Positions 1-6,585 of a stretch of 64,000 nt of DNA are shown here, piece by piece. The translations under genes and the position numbers were made by a program. The notes under the pieces were generated by a model. That model was given only the letters and a program-made list of their open reading frames with translations. It was not told where the DNA came from and searched no databases. Each line of letters begins with the position of its first letter. Position 1 is the first letter of the stretch. Origin of the DNA: G963676095 sp963676095 (GTDB taxonomy: Bacteria > Bacteroidota > Bacteroidia > Bacteroidales > Prolixibacteraceae); the NCBI GenBank assembly GCA_963676095.1, contig OY781040.1:372001-436000 (forward strand), read 5' to 3'.

Positions 1-248
1 AGTTTATCCCACCAACTCAACGAACTATTATTAAGGAGGTTGCCAATTTTCGTTTGCAGATAGTCTGCCCGGTATCTGAAAATCTCCATTAACAGTTTCT
101 CTTTGCTGCCGAAATAGTAAGAAATCATGGCTACATTGACATCAGCGGCCTTGGCTATTTCACGCACTGAAGTTCCTGAAAAACCTTGATTAGCAAATAG
201 TTCTTCAGCCTTTTCAACGATGAAATGTTTCTTATCTTTCGTTTCCAT
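1..248 (-). CDS. TetR/AcrR-family transcriptional regulator, N-terminal part (runs off the window)
   Basis: Reading the minus strand from the ATG at 248 gives about 82 codons that stay open to the window edge. The translation has the TetR N-terminal DNA-binding domain: a first helix ending ELFANQGF, then GTSVREIAKAADVNVAMISYYFGSKEKLLMEIF, where SVREIAKAADVNVAMISYYF is the helix-turn-helix and YYFGSKEKL the conserved end of the domain. The C-terminal ligand-binding domain lies outside the window, so the inducer and targets cannot be inferred. Two near-identical palindromes lie 29 and 54 bases upstream of the start and are probably its own operators. The family call is firm; the regulon is unknown. 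Confidence 0.9.
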   Translation of the reverse strand, partial: METKDKKHFIVEKAEELFANQGFSGTSVREIAKAADVNVAMISYYFGSKEKLLMEIFRYRADYLQTKIGNLLNNSSLSWWDK

Positions 249-276
249 GCTGCAAAGTAGCGTAAAAATTTTCAAT

Positions 277-294
277 ATTAAACAAGCGTTTAAT
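277..294. promoter_or_regulatory. Operator-like palindrome 1 upstream of the TetR gene
   Basis: Perfect 7-bp inverted repeat ATTAAAC-AAGC-GTTTAAT, 29 bases upstream of the TetR start codon. It shares the core TTAAACAAnCGTTTAA with the second palindrome at 302-319; the centres are 25 bp apart. A pair of matching dyads upstream of a TetR gene is the usual layout of an autoregulatory operator. Binding is inferred. Confidence 0.6.
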
Positions 295-301
295 CAACTT
301 C

Positions 302-319
302 TTTAAACAACCGTTTAAA
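302..319. promoter_or_regulatory. Operator-like palindrome 2 upstream of the TetR gene
   Basis: Perfect 7-bp inverted repeat TTTAAAC-AACC-GTTTAAA. It differs from the 277-294 site only in the flanks and one spacer base. Probably the second half of a tandem TetR operator. Confidence 0.6.
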
Positions 320-465
320 TTTAATATTGACCAAAAAAATTTAACATACGGATATTCTTATCTTAATATTATAATCATTATAAGGAAGCCGTTAAAACTG
401 CTAAAATTTAGGTCAATTGGCTAATTTTCAGATCCGTGTGGAAGGGGGAAGAACACCGGATAAAC

Positions 466-588
466 TACGCTCACCGGAATCCGGTAGAAGAAGGTTGGGT
501 TTTCAGGGCAGAAGATTATCGGTATAGCAACGCCGCTGATTATACAGGCGAAAAGGGATTATTGGATGATGTTATTGTTGTTAAGTAA
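466..588 (+). pseudogene. C-terminal remnant of an IS200-like (REP-associated, Y1) transposase
   Basis: The only recognisable part is the last 40 codons, reading RNPVEEGWVFRAEDYRYSNAADYTGEKGLLDDVIVVK before TAA. The NPVE-G-V...EDY-YS-A-DY-G-KGLL pattern is the characteristic C-terminal end of Y1 HUH transposases of the RAYT type in Bacteroidota. Everything upstream, including the HUH and tyrosine motifs, is gone, so this is a dead fragment. Large REP-like palindromes at 1124-1188, 1263-1295 and 1452-1479 lie within 1 kb, and such elements are the usual substrates of these enzymes. Confidence 0.7.
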
Positions 589-636
589 TACCACACGATG
601 CAATCGCGCGGCAGCCAGGGGAAATACCGGACTTTT

Positions 637-858
637 GAAAAAAGATACTATACTTTTTACGAAAAGATGCTGTTCTCTTCGTAAAAAGATGGGGAAGATT
701 TCGCGGAAAGATGCCGTACTTTTCAGGAAAAGATAGGAAAGATTTTATAAAAAGACCCTGAACTTTTCGCCAAAAGATAAGGAAGATTTCCTCAAAAGCT
801 GCCCGACTTTTAGTAAAAAGATACCGAAGATTTCCGGAAAAGATACTGAACTTTTTTC
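637..858. repeat. Tandem array A: ten degenerate units of about 22 bp
   Basis: Ten consecutive units start at about 637, 661, 683, 706, 727, 749, 772, 794, 815 and 837, each 21-24 bp. Two unit types partly alternate: one like AAAAGATACTGAACTTTTC, a small dyad with AAAAG and CTTTT arms, and one like AAAAGATAAGGAAGATTTCC. A partial unit precedes the array at 621-636. The array overlaps the stop codon of the degraded Rpn-type gene. The units are too divergent for recent slippage, so the array is old or kept by selection. The interval 589-636 holds nothing else that I recognise. Confidence 0.75.
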
Positions 859-1259
859 GGAGTCATTTGGCGGGAAAAAATATTTGGGGAAAAGTTTAGT
901 TGCAAAGTTACAGCAAGTAATTCCACATCATACATCTCTTTTTCCTCCTTACTTAAATTACTGTATTCTGCTATGTTGAACAATTTCTCAAAGATCGGTT
1001 TTCTCAGATACAGCGGGATCTTGTCCATCTTTGTCATATTCTTCAGTACGTATAACCAACGCTCCAGATCCGTTTCCAGTTCAGCTTCACCTTTCGCAAA
1101 GTTAAGCAATTCATCTGCGATAGTCGTTTCTCACGCTCGGCAAAGCCTTAAACTTCGTTTAGCCTTTGCCCTCGCTAAATCGAAACGATCAATATAAATA
1201 AACCCAAGTCCTTCATAAAAAACTCCGTCGTTTTCCCTGTTGAACAAGCACATACATGA
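810..1259 (-). pseudogene. Degraded Rpn-family recombination-promoting nuclease / PD-(D/E)XK putative transposase
   Basis: Minus-strand reading from about 1259 gives CLFNRENDGVFYEGLGFIYI. After an inserted palindrome this continues in the same frame as ELLNFAKGEAELETDLERWLYVLKNMTKMDKIPLYLRKPIFEKLFNIAEYSNLSKEEKEMYD. This is the C-terminal half of the Rpn-type putative transposases common in Bacteroidota (LETDLERWLYVLKNM...PIFEKLF...AEYxNLxKEEKxMYD). The N-terminal nuclease core is absent: homology stops near 1259, at the edge of a large palindrome. A TGA at the end of the inserted palindrome also breaks the frame. The 99-residue stretch from 1109 to 810 remains open but is unlikely to be a functional gene. 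Confidence 0.7.
1124..1188. repeat. Palindromic element inserted within the Rpn-type gene
   Basis: About 65 nt that can fold into one cruciform: outer arms TCGTTTC (1124-1130) and GAAACGA (1182-1188), and an imperfect inner stem GGCAAAGCCTTAAAC / GTTTAGCCTTTGCC (1139-1153 / 1157-1170) around a 3-nt loop. On the minus strand it keeps the host frame and encodes a basic peptide, ARAKAKRSLRLCRA, then TGA. The Rpn family normally passes directly from GFIYI to the LETDLE segment, so the element looks like an insertion. Confidence 0.65.
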
Positions 1260-1262
1260 ATC

Positions 1263-1295
1263 AGACGGCCACAGAGGGGCGCCCCTTGTGGCCGT
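1263..1295. repeat. GC-rich 33-nt palindrome (REP-like)
   Basis: Nearly perfect inverted repeat: outer 10-bp arms with core GGCCACA / TGTGGCC, a single-base bulge at 1273, and an inner AGGGGC/GCCCCT. It is much GC-richer than its surroundings. It marks the point at which Rpn homology stops, so it may sit at a rearrangement junction. Confidence 0.65.
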
Positions 1296-1451
1296 CCCCA
1301 ATAGGATGGATGACCACCCTATTAGAAAATCGCCCCCCGATAACACAACCATCCTCCAAACAAATAATACAGGGGACCGGATGGGCAATATTCCGAAAAC
1401 GGGTTGACAGGACAAACAAATGGGATGCACAGGACGCATATCGGGACGCAC

Positions 1452-1479
1452 GTAGAGACGCATGGCCGTGCGTCTCTAC
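1452..1479. repeat. GTAGAGACGCA palindrome (REP-like)
   Basis: Perfect 11-bp stem GTAGAGACGCA / TGCGTCTCTAC with a 6-nt loop. No U-tract follows it, which argues against a simple terminator. From memory, palindromes with a GTAGAGACGC core are dispersed in multiple copies in several bacterial genomes; a genome-wide count would decide. Confidence 0.6.
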
Positions 1480-1639
1480 AACAACAACCGTCATCACCAT
1501 TACCGCAACAATTACCATTCATCCGAAAACCAAAATCAATATCATCATTTATCGGCGGGTTCATATTGCTATTGCCTTCAACATTGTTGGTACAGCGCAA
1601 AAGATGTGCAGCATTCGGCGGAACAAAGTACAGCATTTT

Positions 1640-2218
1640 GAGACTATTAAAGATTGTTACCGCTTTTACGATAGGACATTCCATCACGCTGTTATTGGGC
1701 GCGCTGAACACCATTGCCCCGCCTGCCGGGCTTATCGAAATATTGATAGCCGTATCCATCCTTATTTCTGCCATACACGCTTTATATCCACTATTTCCCG
1801 GAAAAGAATATTATGTATCCGGCGGTTTCGGGCTGAACACGGGATGGCGTTTTCATCGGTACTATCCGGCATGAACCTTAGCGGAAGCGTACTTATTATC
1901 AGTATTTTCGGGTTCAATATCGGAATTGAGATCATGCAGCTTTTTGTTGTAGCCATTACTGTTACTTGGTTGATATTGCTGAGTCAAACACCCTTGTACA
2001 AAGGATTCTGGATTACGGGCGCTATTGCCGCCCTTGTTGCCTCTGTTGCCTGGATTATGGAACGGAGTACCGGCAATTCCAACGTTGTTACCGTGTTCAT
2101 CTCCAGTGAATACCAGAAAGCCATCTGGCTTGTAGCAGCCATTGCCGTATTTTCAATTGTTTCGTATGTATATTATAGCAATGTGTTCCCGGCCCGCCGA
2201 AGCCAGGTAAATCACTAA
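1640..2218 (+). pseudogene. HupE/UreJ-family membrane protein, N-terminally eroded and frameshifted
   Basis: One forward frame gives LLKIVTAFTIGHSITLLLGALNTIAPPAGLIEILIAVSILISAIHALYPLFPGKEYYVSGGFGLN. From about 1836 the homology moves to another forward frame, HGMAFSSVLSGMNLSGSVLIISIFGFNIGIEIMQLFVVAIT, then hydrophobic sequence to the stop at 2216-2218. VTAFTIGHSITL, GLxHGMAFS and FNIGIEIMQL are hallmark segments of HupE/UreJ proteins, multi-helix proteins with proposed metal-permease roles. One missing base at about 1836 explains the shift (GLN-HGMAF). The N-terminal helices are not recognisable upstream of about 1640, so the gene is dead regardless of the frameshift. Confidence 0.72.
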
Positions 2219-2289
2219 CCAATAGAGAAAGAAAAGCAATTTTAGATTTACTTAAAGAATTATTCCCGTGGTTAAAAAAAGCTTTTGAA

Positions 2290-3007
2290 CCTGAATAATT
2301 CATAAAAAAGCAGAAAAGCACATGGAATTTAAAGATAGATTACTATATTACAGCTTCTTACAACCATATCCTTATGGGCTTTTCAGAAAATAAAATTACC
2401 GAAAGAACCTTGACCAGCCAAACAGATGGATCGATTTGTCAAAGCAAACTCTTCGATTTACCACCCATTGAAAATAAACGCGTAGAGGCCAGCTTTACTG
2501 CCTCGGAGATTTCTTCGGATGGCGGGTTGCTTTTGGTTAAGAATATAGAGAACCAAACCGGCATCATAAAAGCCCTTGTGTCTTGCATTGAGGACACCCG
2601 GCATCAGGGTTCTATTGATCATACTTTGGAAGAAATAGCATCCCAGCGTGTTTATCAAATTGTCGCCGGATATGAAGATGCCAACGATTGCAATACTTTG
2701 CGCGATGATACTATCCTGAAAATGAGTGTTGGACGCTTGCCCATGACCGGGAACGCCCTGGCATCACAATCGACCATGACCCGTTTTGAGAACACCCCCA
2801 GGGCGAGCGAACTGTACAATATCGCCTATGTCTTTGCCGATAAGTTTGTTTGGACTGGTGCGTGAGCCAACCAAAAGTCCATTTTATAACTGGTTTAACT
2901 GCAAACAGCGTTTTGATATCTCGACATAATAGCCTTTCAATTTTCAATAGAAGATAAATAAAAAAACTCGCTGGATTCAACATCTTTCAGTTTATGAATT
3001 ATTCAGG
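2290..3007 (+). mobile_element. Internally deleted IS1380-family element with intact terminal inverted repeats
   Basis: Perfect 17-bp terminal inverted repeats bound the element: CCTGAATAATTCATAAA at 2290-2306 and its complement at 2991-3007. Inside is the N-terminal third of an IS1380 transposase followed by about 125 bp of non-coding 3' sequence. The element is about 0.7 kb against roughly 1.7 kb for a full IS1380. It cannot make its own transposase but could be moved in trans. No convincing target duplication is visible: TTGAA precedes it and CTAGA follows. An open frame upstream (RERKAILDLLKELFPWLKKAF) would continue across the empty site as ELDRQKKIYSSRHTTAPPDVTK, so it may have split a small gene. 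Confidence 0.75.
2374..2865 (+). pseudogene. Truncated IS1380-family transposase (N-terminal 163 residues)
   Basis: The translation contains the IS1380 N-terminal signature: DGGLLLVKNIENQTGIIKALVSCIEDTRHQGSIDHTLEEIASQRVYQIVAGYEDANDCNTLRDDTILKMSVGRLP, then ALASQSTMTRFENTPRASELYNIAYVFADKFV. The family protein is about 430-460 residues long; here homology ends with FADKFV and the frame closes a few codons later. The remaining two thirds, with the catalytic residues, are deleted. It lies inside the inverted repeats of the element at 2290-3007. Confidence 0.85.
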
Positions 3008-3359
3008 CTAGATCGTCAAAAAAAGATTTATTCATCCAGACATACGACTGCACCTCCTGACGTGACTAAATAATTAGCCTTACAATACACCAGGCGGGCA
3101 TTGTTATGACTCCCTGTTCCAAATAACAAATAGAATAGTTTATCTATTAATAATGAATAGCTTTTATATGTAGTATTCATCAATCTTGTAAATGTTTTCA
3201 GTACTTTCATCTCAACCGATTTTAATTATTAAACCTCTTTTAATAGGAAGACAAATAAGCCGGAAGAATATTTTATGAAACTGCAAGAAACGTTGAATCT
3301 TTCTTTTTTTGAGTTCTCCTGTTAAGAAAAAACATACTGACAGGTATGTTTAATCGCAA
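3008..3359. other. No convincing gene; one short hairpin
   Basis: AT-rich DNA between the IS1380 remnant and the TetR remnant. A 60-codon minus-strand frame (3028-3210) is open but has no recognisable family and no promoter. A hairpin AAACATAC-TGACAG-GTATGTTT lies at 3330-3351, immediately beyond the end of the TetR remnant. It could be an old operator or part of the gene's decayed 3' end. Confidence 0.4.
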
Positions 3360-3524
3360 AATTTGCCGAATTCAAAAACTTCCTCCTTACTGGTAAAATA
3401 GTGGCAAAAGTCCCATTGGTCAGTCCAGGTGACCGGACAATCGTATCAAGTCTAACGTCCTTATAGCTTTTTTGAAGAAATAGAGTTCCAACGACTTCCG
3501 GAGAATATTTATTTTTGTGTCCAT
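3360..3524 (-). pseudogene. Second TetR-family regulator remnant with two single-base frameshifts
   Basis: Minus strand from the ATG at 3524: MDTKINILRKSLELYFF in frame 1, then KSYKDVRLDTIVRSPGLTNGTF in a second frame, then HYFTSKEEVFEFGKF in a third. Joined, they give the complete TetR N-terminal domain: first helix, helix-turn-helix DTIVRSPGLTNGTFxHYF, then SKEEVF. Each shift is explained by one missing base, near 3470 and near 3410, the latter in a T run on the coding strand. No ligand-binding domain can be recognised after it. It is divergent from the small gene at 3601. Confidence 0.7.
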
Positions 3525-3539
3525 CATCAATACATACAG

Positions 3540-3572
3540 TTGGTATCTAAATGTATAAAATTATTACCTTTG
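3540..3572 (+). promoter_or_regulatory. Bacteroidota-type promoter of the 54-residue membrane protein gene
   Basis: A TTG at 3540-3542 is followed after 22 bp by TACCTTTG at 3565-3572, which fits the TAnnTTTG -7 consensus. The start codon is 28 nt downstream of the -7 box. Confidence 0.5.
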
Positions 3573-3600
3573 AACGAATCAATCAATTTAAATCAAAATT

Positions 3601-3765
3601 ATGGGCATTTTTACTTTCTTTCCGATTCTGATTGTTCTTGTTTATCTGGCAATAATAATTGGAATACTTTATCTGATTTACAGATGGGTAAATAAATTTA
3701 TCTCTTTGAGACAAGAGCAAAATGACCTATTGAGAGAAATTATTAATAAGATGGGAAATAAATAA
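3601..3765 (+). CDS. Small single-span membrane protein, unknown function
   Basis: 54 codons from ATG to TAA. Residues 5-28 form one strongly hydrophobic segment (FFPILIVLVYLAIIIGILYLIYRW), followed by a charged amphipathic tail, KFISLRQEQNDLLREIINKMGNK, that could form a short coiled coil. No Cys, signal-peptidase site or catalytic motif is visible. A good promoter precedes it, so it is probably expressed although too short for many gene finders. It stands alone between the TetR remnant and the Crp-type gene. The family is not recognised; it resembles the many small anchored coiled-coil proteins of Bacteroidota. Confidence 0.6.
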   Translation: MGIFTFFPILIVLVYLAIIIGILYLIYRWVNKFISLRQEQNDLLREIINKMGNK

Positions 3766-3830
3766 GAGGCAATGGGACTTATACAGATAAGATGCTCAAG
3801 ATCATAAAACGAGAACGCATCCCATAAATT

Positions 3831-4412
3831 TTATTTGCGGTCAAGCCTCTGCCTCACCCTGGTAAGTGTTTCTCTTGACAGGCCAAGATAGGAAGCGACC
3901 ATGTACAAGGGAATCCGTTGAAAAATATCAGGGTGAGTTTCAATGAAATTCTTGTATTTCTCTTCAGGTGTCGCGCTGATGTTCAGGTGTATCCGGTTAT
4001 GTAAGGTCAGGACACTTTCCTTAAAAATATCTACATTATGCTTGTTCAATTCAGGAATATGTTCGCTTAAAAATCGGAAATCATTACGGTGAAACAGCAC
4101 AACTTCCGAAGGTTCAATGGCGTCGATGTTATAGATTGAAGGCAGGTCGTTGAAATAGCTCTCCGGATCAATTATCCAATTGCCGGCATCTACAAAACGA
4201 AGAATGTGCTCTGCCCCGTTTCCCCCGATACTGAAGATACGAAGCAAGCCCTGCGTGACAAAAGTTTTATGAACACATATTTCTCCCTCCTGCAACAGGT
4301 TCTCTTTTTTGCGGAGCAGCCTGACAACACTTTTGGTTTGCATCAGCCGGATCTGTTCCTCCGTTAATTCGGGGATTATCTTCTTAATATATTGTTCAAA
4401 CGCATCAAACAT
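3831..4412 (-). CDS. Crp/Fnr-family transcriptional regulator
   Basis: About 193 residues from the ATG at 4412 (MFDAFEQYIKKIIPELTEEQ). The frame stays open 37 codons further upstream, but that part is not family-like. The N-terminal cyclic-nucleotide-binding-type beta-roll contains LLRKKENLLQEGEICVHKTFVTQGLLRIF. The C-terminal helix-turn-helix is IPLYMVASYLGLSRETLTRVRQRLDRK. The ligand-binding arginine of true cAMP receptors is not obvious, as in most Bacteroidota members, so the effector is unknown. It is divergent from the SDR-SDR-aldo/keto reductase genes and is a reasonable candidate to control them. Confidence 0.88.
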   Translation of the reverse strand: MFDAFEQYIKKIIPELTEEQIRLMQTKSVVRLLRKKENLLQEGEICVHKTFVTQGLLRIFSIGGNGAEHILRFVDAGNWIIDPESYFNDLPSIYNIDAIEPSEVVLFHRNDFRFLSEHIPELNKHNVDIFKESVLTLHNRIHLNISATPEEKYKNFIETHPDIFQRIPLYMVASYLGLSRETLTRVRQRLDRK

Positions 4413-4540
4413 AAAGCAAAAAATAAAGGCTAAATATAATTCTTTAATCCTGTCTGTACAAAATTGCGTCAAATGCCCTTGTAAAGGAACCTTGAAAAAA
4501 GGAAAATTTGCTAAAAATTTCATCTTATAAATAAAAGAAT

Positions 4541-5431
4541 ATGAAAGTATTTGTAACAGGAGCCCCAGGATTTATCGGCTCTGCAATTGTAAAAGAATTA
4601 TTGGAAGCAGGTCATGAAGTTTTGGGACTTGCCCGTTCCGGGGAATCTGCCAGATCTGTTGAAGAGGCCGGAGCACAGGTATTGAAAGGGACATTGGAAG
4701 ATTTGGAAGTTTTGAAACAGGGGGCTATACAAAGCGATGGGATTATCCATACTGCTTTTGGCCATGATTTTACACAATTTGCAAAATCTGCAGAAGCAGA
4801 TAAAGCTGCCATAGAAATAATGGGGAAAGCCCTCGAAGGCACAGATAAACCCATCGTGATTACCGGCGGAACGTTAGGCCTTCCTCTAATTGACGGATGG
4901 ATAACTGAAGATTCTGCTTCGCCCAAAGAATCACCCCGTTTCTCCGAGAGTGCGGTCATGTCACTGGCAGAAGCCGGGATCCATGCTTCTATAGTACGAC
5001 TTGCCCCCAGTGTTCACGGTCTTTATGACAAAGGGTTCCGGGCCGGGTTCGGATTAATACTGATTGAACTCGCCAAACAGAAGGGGTTCGCTGCTTATGT
5101 GGGAGACGGGAACAATCGATGGTCGGCAGTTCATCGTTTGGATGCGGCCCATTTATTCTGTTTGGCCCTTGAAAAACCGGCAAAAGGCGCCCGGTACAAT
5201 GCCGCCGGGGATGAAGGAATCCTGATGCGTGAACTGGCTCTTTTCATTGGCGAAAACCTAAACATTCCGGTAAAATCAATTTCTCAGGACGAAGCAAAAG
5301 AATACTACGGTTGGATGAGTTATTTTATTTCTTTTGAGAGTGCCGCAAAGACGGATAAGACCCGGGAACAGCTGGGATGGGAACCTGTGCATACCGGTCT
5401 GCTGGACGATTTACGGGAAAACTATTTTTAG
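4541..5431 (+). CDS. NAD(P)-dependent SDR-family epimerase/dehydratase-like protein
   Basis: 296 residues. It opens with a Rossmann strand and the glycine motif GAPGFIG at residues 7-13 (extended-SDR GxxGxxG). The next strand-helix region (VLGLARSGESARSVEEAGAQVLKGTLEDLEVL) is typical of NAD(P)-binding atypical SDRs, as is the C-terminal substrate domain ending TREQLGWEPVHTGLLDDL. The canonical YxxxK pair is not evident, so it may be an atypical reductase or a sensor-like member. It starts 129 bp from the divergent Crp-type gene and is followed by two further NAD(P)-dependent oxidoreductases. The substrate cannot be predicted. Confidence 0.85.
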   Translation: MKVFVTGAPGFIGSAIVKELLEAGHEVLGLARSGESARSVEEAGAQVLKGTLEDLEVLKQGAIQSDGIIHTAFGHDFTQFAKSAEADKAAIEIMGKALEGTDKPIVITGGTLGLPLIDGWITEDSASPKESPRFSESAVMSLAEAGIHASIVRLAPSVHGLYDKGFRAGFGLILIELAKQKGFAAYVGDGNNRWSAVHRLDAAHLFCLALEKPAKGARYNAAGDEGILMRELALFIGENLNIPVKSISQDEAKEYYGWMSYFISFESAAKTDKTREQLGWEPVHTGLLDDLRENYF

Positions 5432-5481
5432 TATTTTATTGAATTAAAAATTCCCATGTGCTTCAGAGGGTACACTAAAAT

Positions 5482-5528
5482 TGGCAGGTTGCAGGTGCGG
5501 ATGACATATCCGCACCTGCAACCTGCCA
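5482..5528. repeat. Perfect 21-bp inverted repeat (hairpin)
   Basis: Arms 5482-5502 and 5508-5528 are exact complements of 21 bases (TGGCAGGTTGCAGGTGCGGA and one more base), with a 5-base loop GACAT. No T-tract follows on either strand, so an ordinary intrinsic terminator is unlikely. The arm contains GCAGGT twice. It lies between the two SDR genes and may be a dispersed palindrome, an attenuator or a protein-binding site. Confidence 0.75.
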
Positions 5529-5658
5529 TCGATTTGTAAACACCGGACAGTGTTGTTTTCATACTTGCAAATTCGGTTTTGGCTACAACAACCACAGATC
5601 TGGCTACAAAACACATCATTATATTGAGGAATTTTGTATCAGAAACAAAAAATGAAAA

Positions 5659-6561
5659 ATGAAAATTATTGTAACTGGTTCATTAGGACACATCAGTAAA
5701 CCCCTGACACAAGAATTAGTGCAAAAGGGACATTCGGTTACCGTGATCAGCAGTAACCCGGAACGGCAAAAGGACATTGAAGCCTTAGGGGCTGCAGCGG
5801 CCATTGGCTCACTGCAGGATGCCGGGTTTCTGACAAACACATTTACAGGGTCCAATGCCATCTACAGCATGGTCCCTCCGAACAATTACTTTGACCACAA
5901 TCTTGACCTGCTGGCGTATTACCGGCGGATCGGTCATAATTATGCGCAAGCTATTATACGTGCCGGAGTAAAGCGCGTGGTTAATCTCAGCAGCATTGGT
6001 GCTCACATGGGAACAGGCAATGGAATTTTACTGGGCGCTCATGATGTAGAAGGGATCCTTGATGAGTTGCCTTCGACAATAACCATCACCCACATCCGGC
6101 CGACCTCTTTCTATTACAACTTGTATGGTTATCTGGATATAATTAAAAGGATGGACCATATCGCAGCCAATTATGGAGACAAAGACATTGTTCCCTGGGT
6201 CTCTCCCCTGGATATTGCAACAGCAGTTGCTGAAGAACTTTTAGCACAACCTTACGGCAGGAAAGTGCGTTATATATCCAGTGAAGAACTTACCTGCAAC
6301 CAAACGGCGCAAATCCTGGGTAAAGCCATTGGAAAACCCGGATTAAAGTGGCTCACAATTACCAATGAACAAATGGAACGCGGGTTAGTCTCAGCAGGAA
6401 TGAATCCGGCCATTGCCAGCGGCCTGGTTGAAATGTATGCCGGTTTTCACAACGGATTATTAACAGAAGATTACTACCGGAACAGGCCTGCATTGGGAAA
6501 AGTGAAAATGACAGATTTTGCCAAAGAGTTTGTGCATGCTTTTCACAATAATAAAGATTAA
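5659..6561 (+). CDS. NmrA-like NAD(P)H-binding SDR protein
   Basis: 300 residues beginning MKIIVTGSLGHISKPLTQEL. The nucleotide-binding loop is GSLGHIS, so the last glycine of GxxGxxG is serine. ISSNPERQKDIEALGAAAAIGSLQDAGFL and YSMVPP follow the NmrA/YtfG (quinone oxidoreductase 2-like) pattern, as does RAGVKRVVNLSSIGAH. These atypical SDRs usually lack the catalytic Tyr and act as redox sensors or NAD(P)H-quinone reductases. It is followed after 24 bp by the aldo/keto reductase, probably in one transcript. Confidence 0.85.
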   Translation: MKIIVTGSLGHISKPLTQELVQKGHSVTVISSNPERQKDIEALGAAAAIGSLQDAGFLTNTFTGSNAIYSMVPPNNYFDHNLDLLAYYRRIGHNYAQAIIRAGVKRVVNLSSIGAHMGTGNGILLGAHDVEGILDELPSTITITHIRPTSFYYNLYGYLDIIKRMDHIAANYGDKDIVPWVSPLDIATAVAEELLAQPYGRKVRYISSEELTCNQTAQILGKAIGKPGLKWLTITNEQMERGLVSAGMNPAIASGLVEMYAGFHNGLLTEDYYRNRPALGKVKMTDFAKEFVHAFHNNKD

Positions 6562-6585
6562 CGTAATCCAATATTCAGAAAAAGA

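Larger units (their letters stand above)
249..465. other. Intergenic: operators, otherwise no gene
   Basis: AT-rich stretch between the TetR gene and the transposase remnant. Apart from the two palindromes described separately, no coding signal was seen on either strand. Confidence 0.5.

Noticed and set aside
637..858. CRISPR array
   Set aside because: Units are contiguous, 21-24 bp, with no distinct repeat-spacer structure and no cas genes.
1256..1640. Long forward open frame running from the GC-rich palindrome into the HupE remnant
   Set aside because: Its first 120 codons are low-complexity (runs of Thr and Ile) and span two palindromes; only the HupE-like part has protein character.
3028..3210. 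60-codon minus-strand open frame (MKVLKTFTRLMNTTYKSYSLLIDK...) beside the IS1380 remnant
   Set aside because: No family, no promoter, and it lies in decayed DNA; length is within chance for AT-rich sequence.
5482..5528. Intrinsic terminator for the first SDR gene
   Set aside because: The hairpin is perfect but neither strand has a following T-tract.
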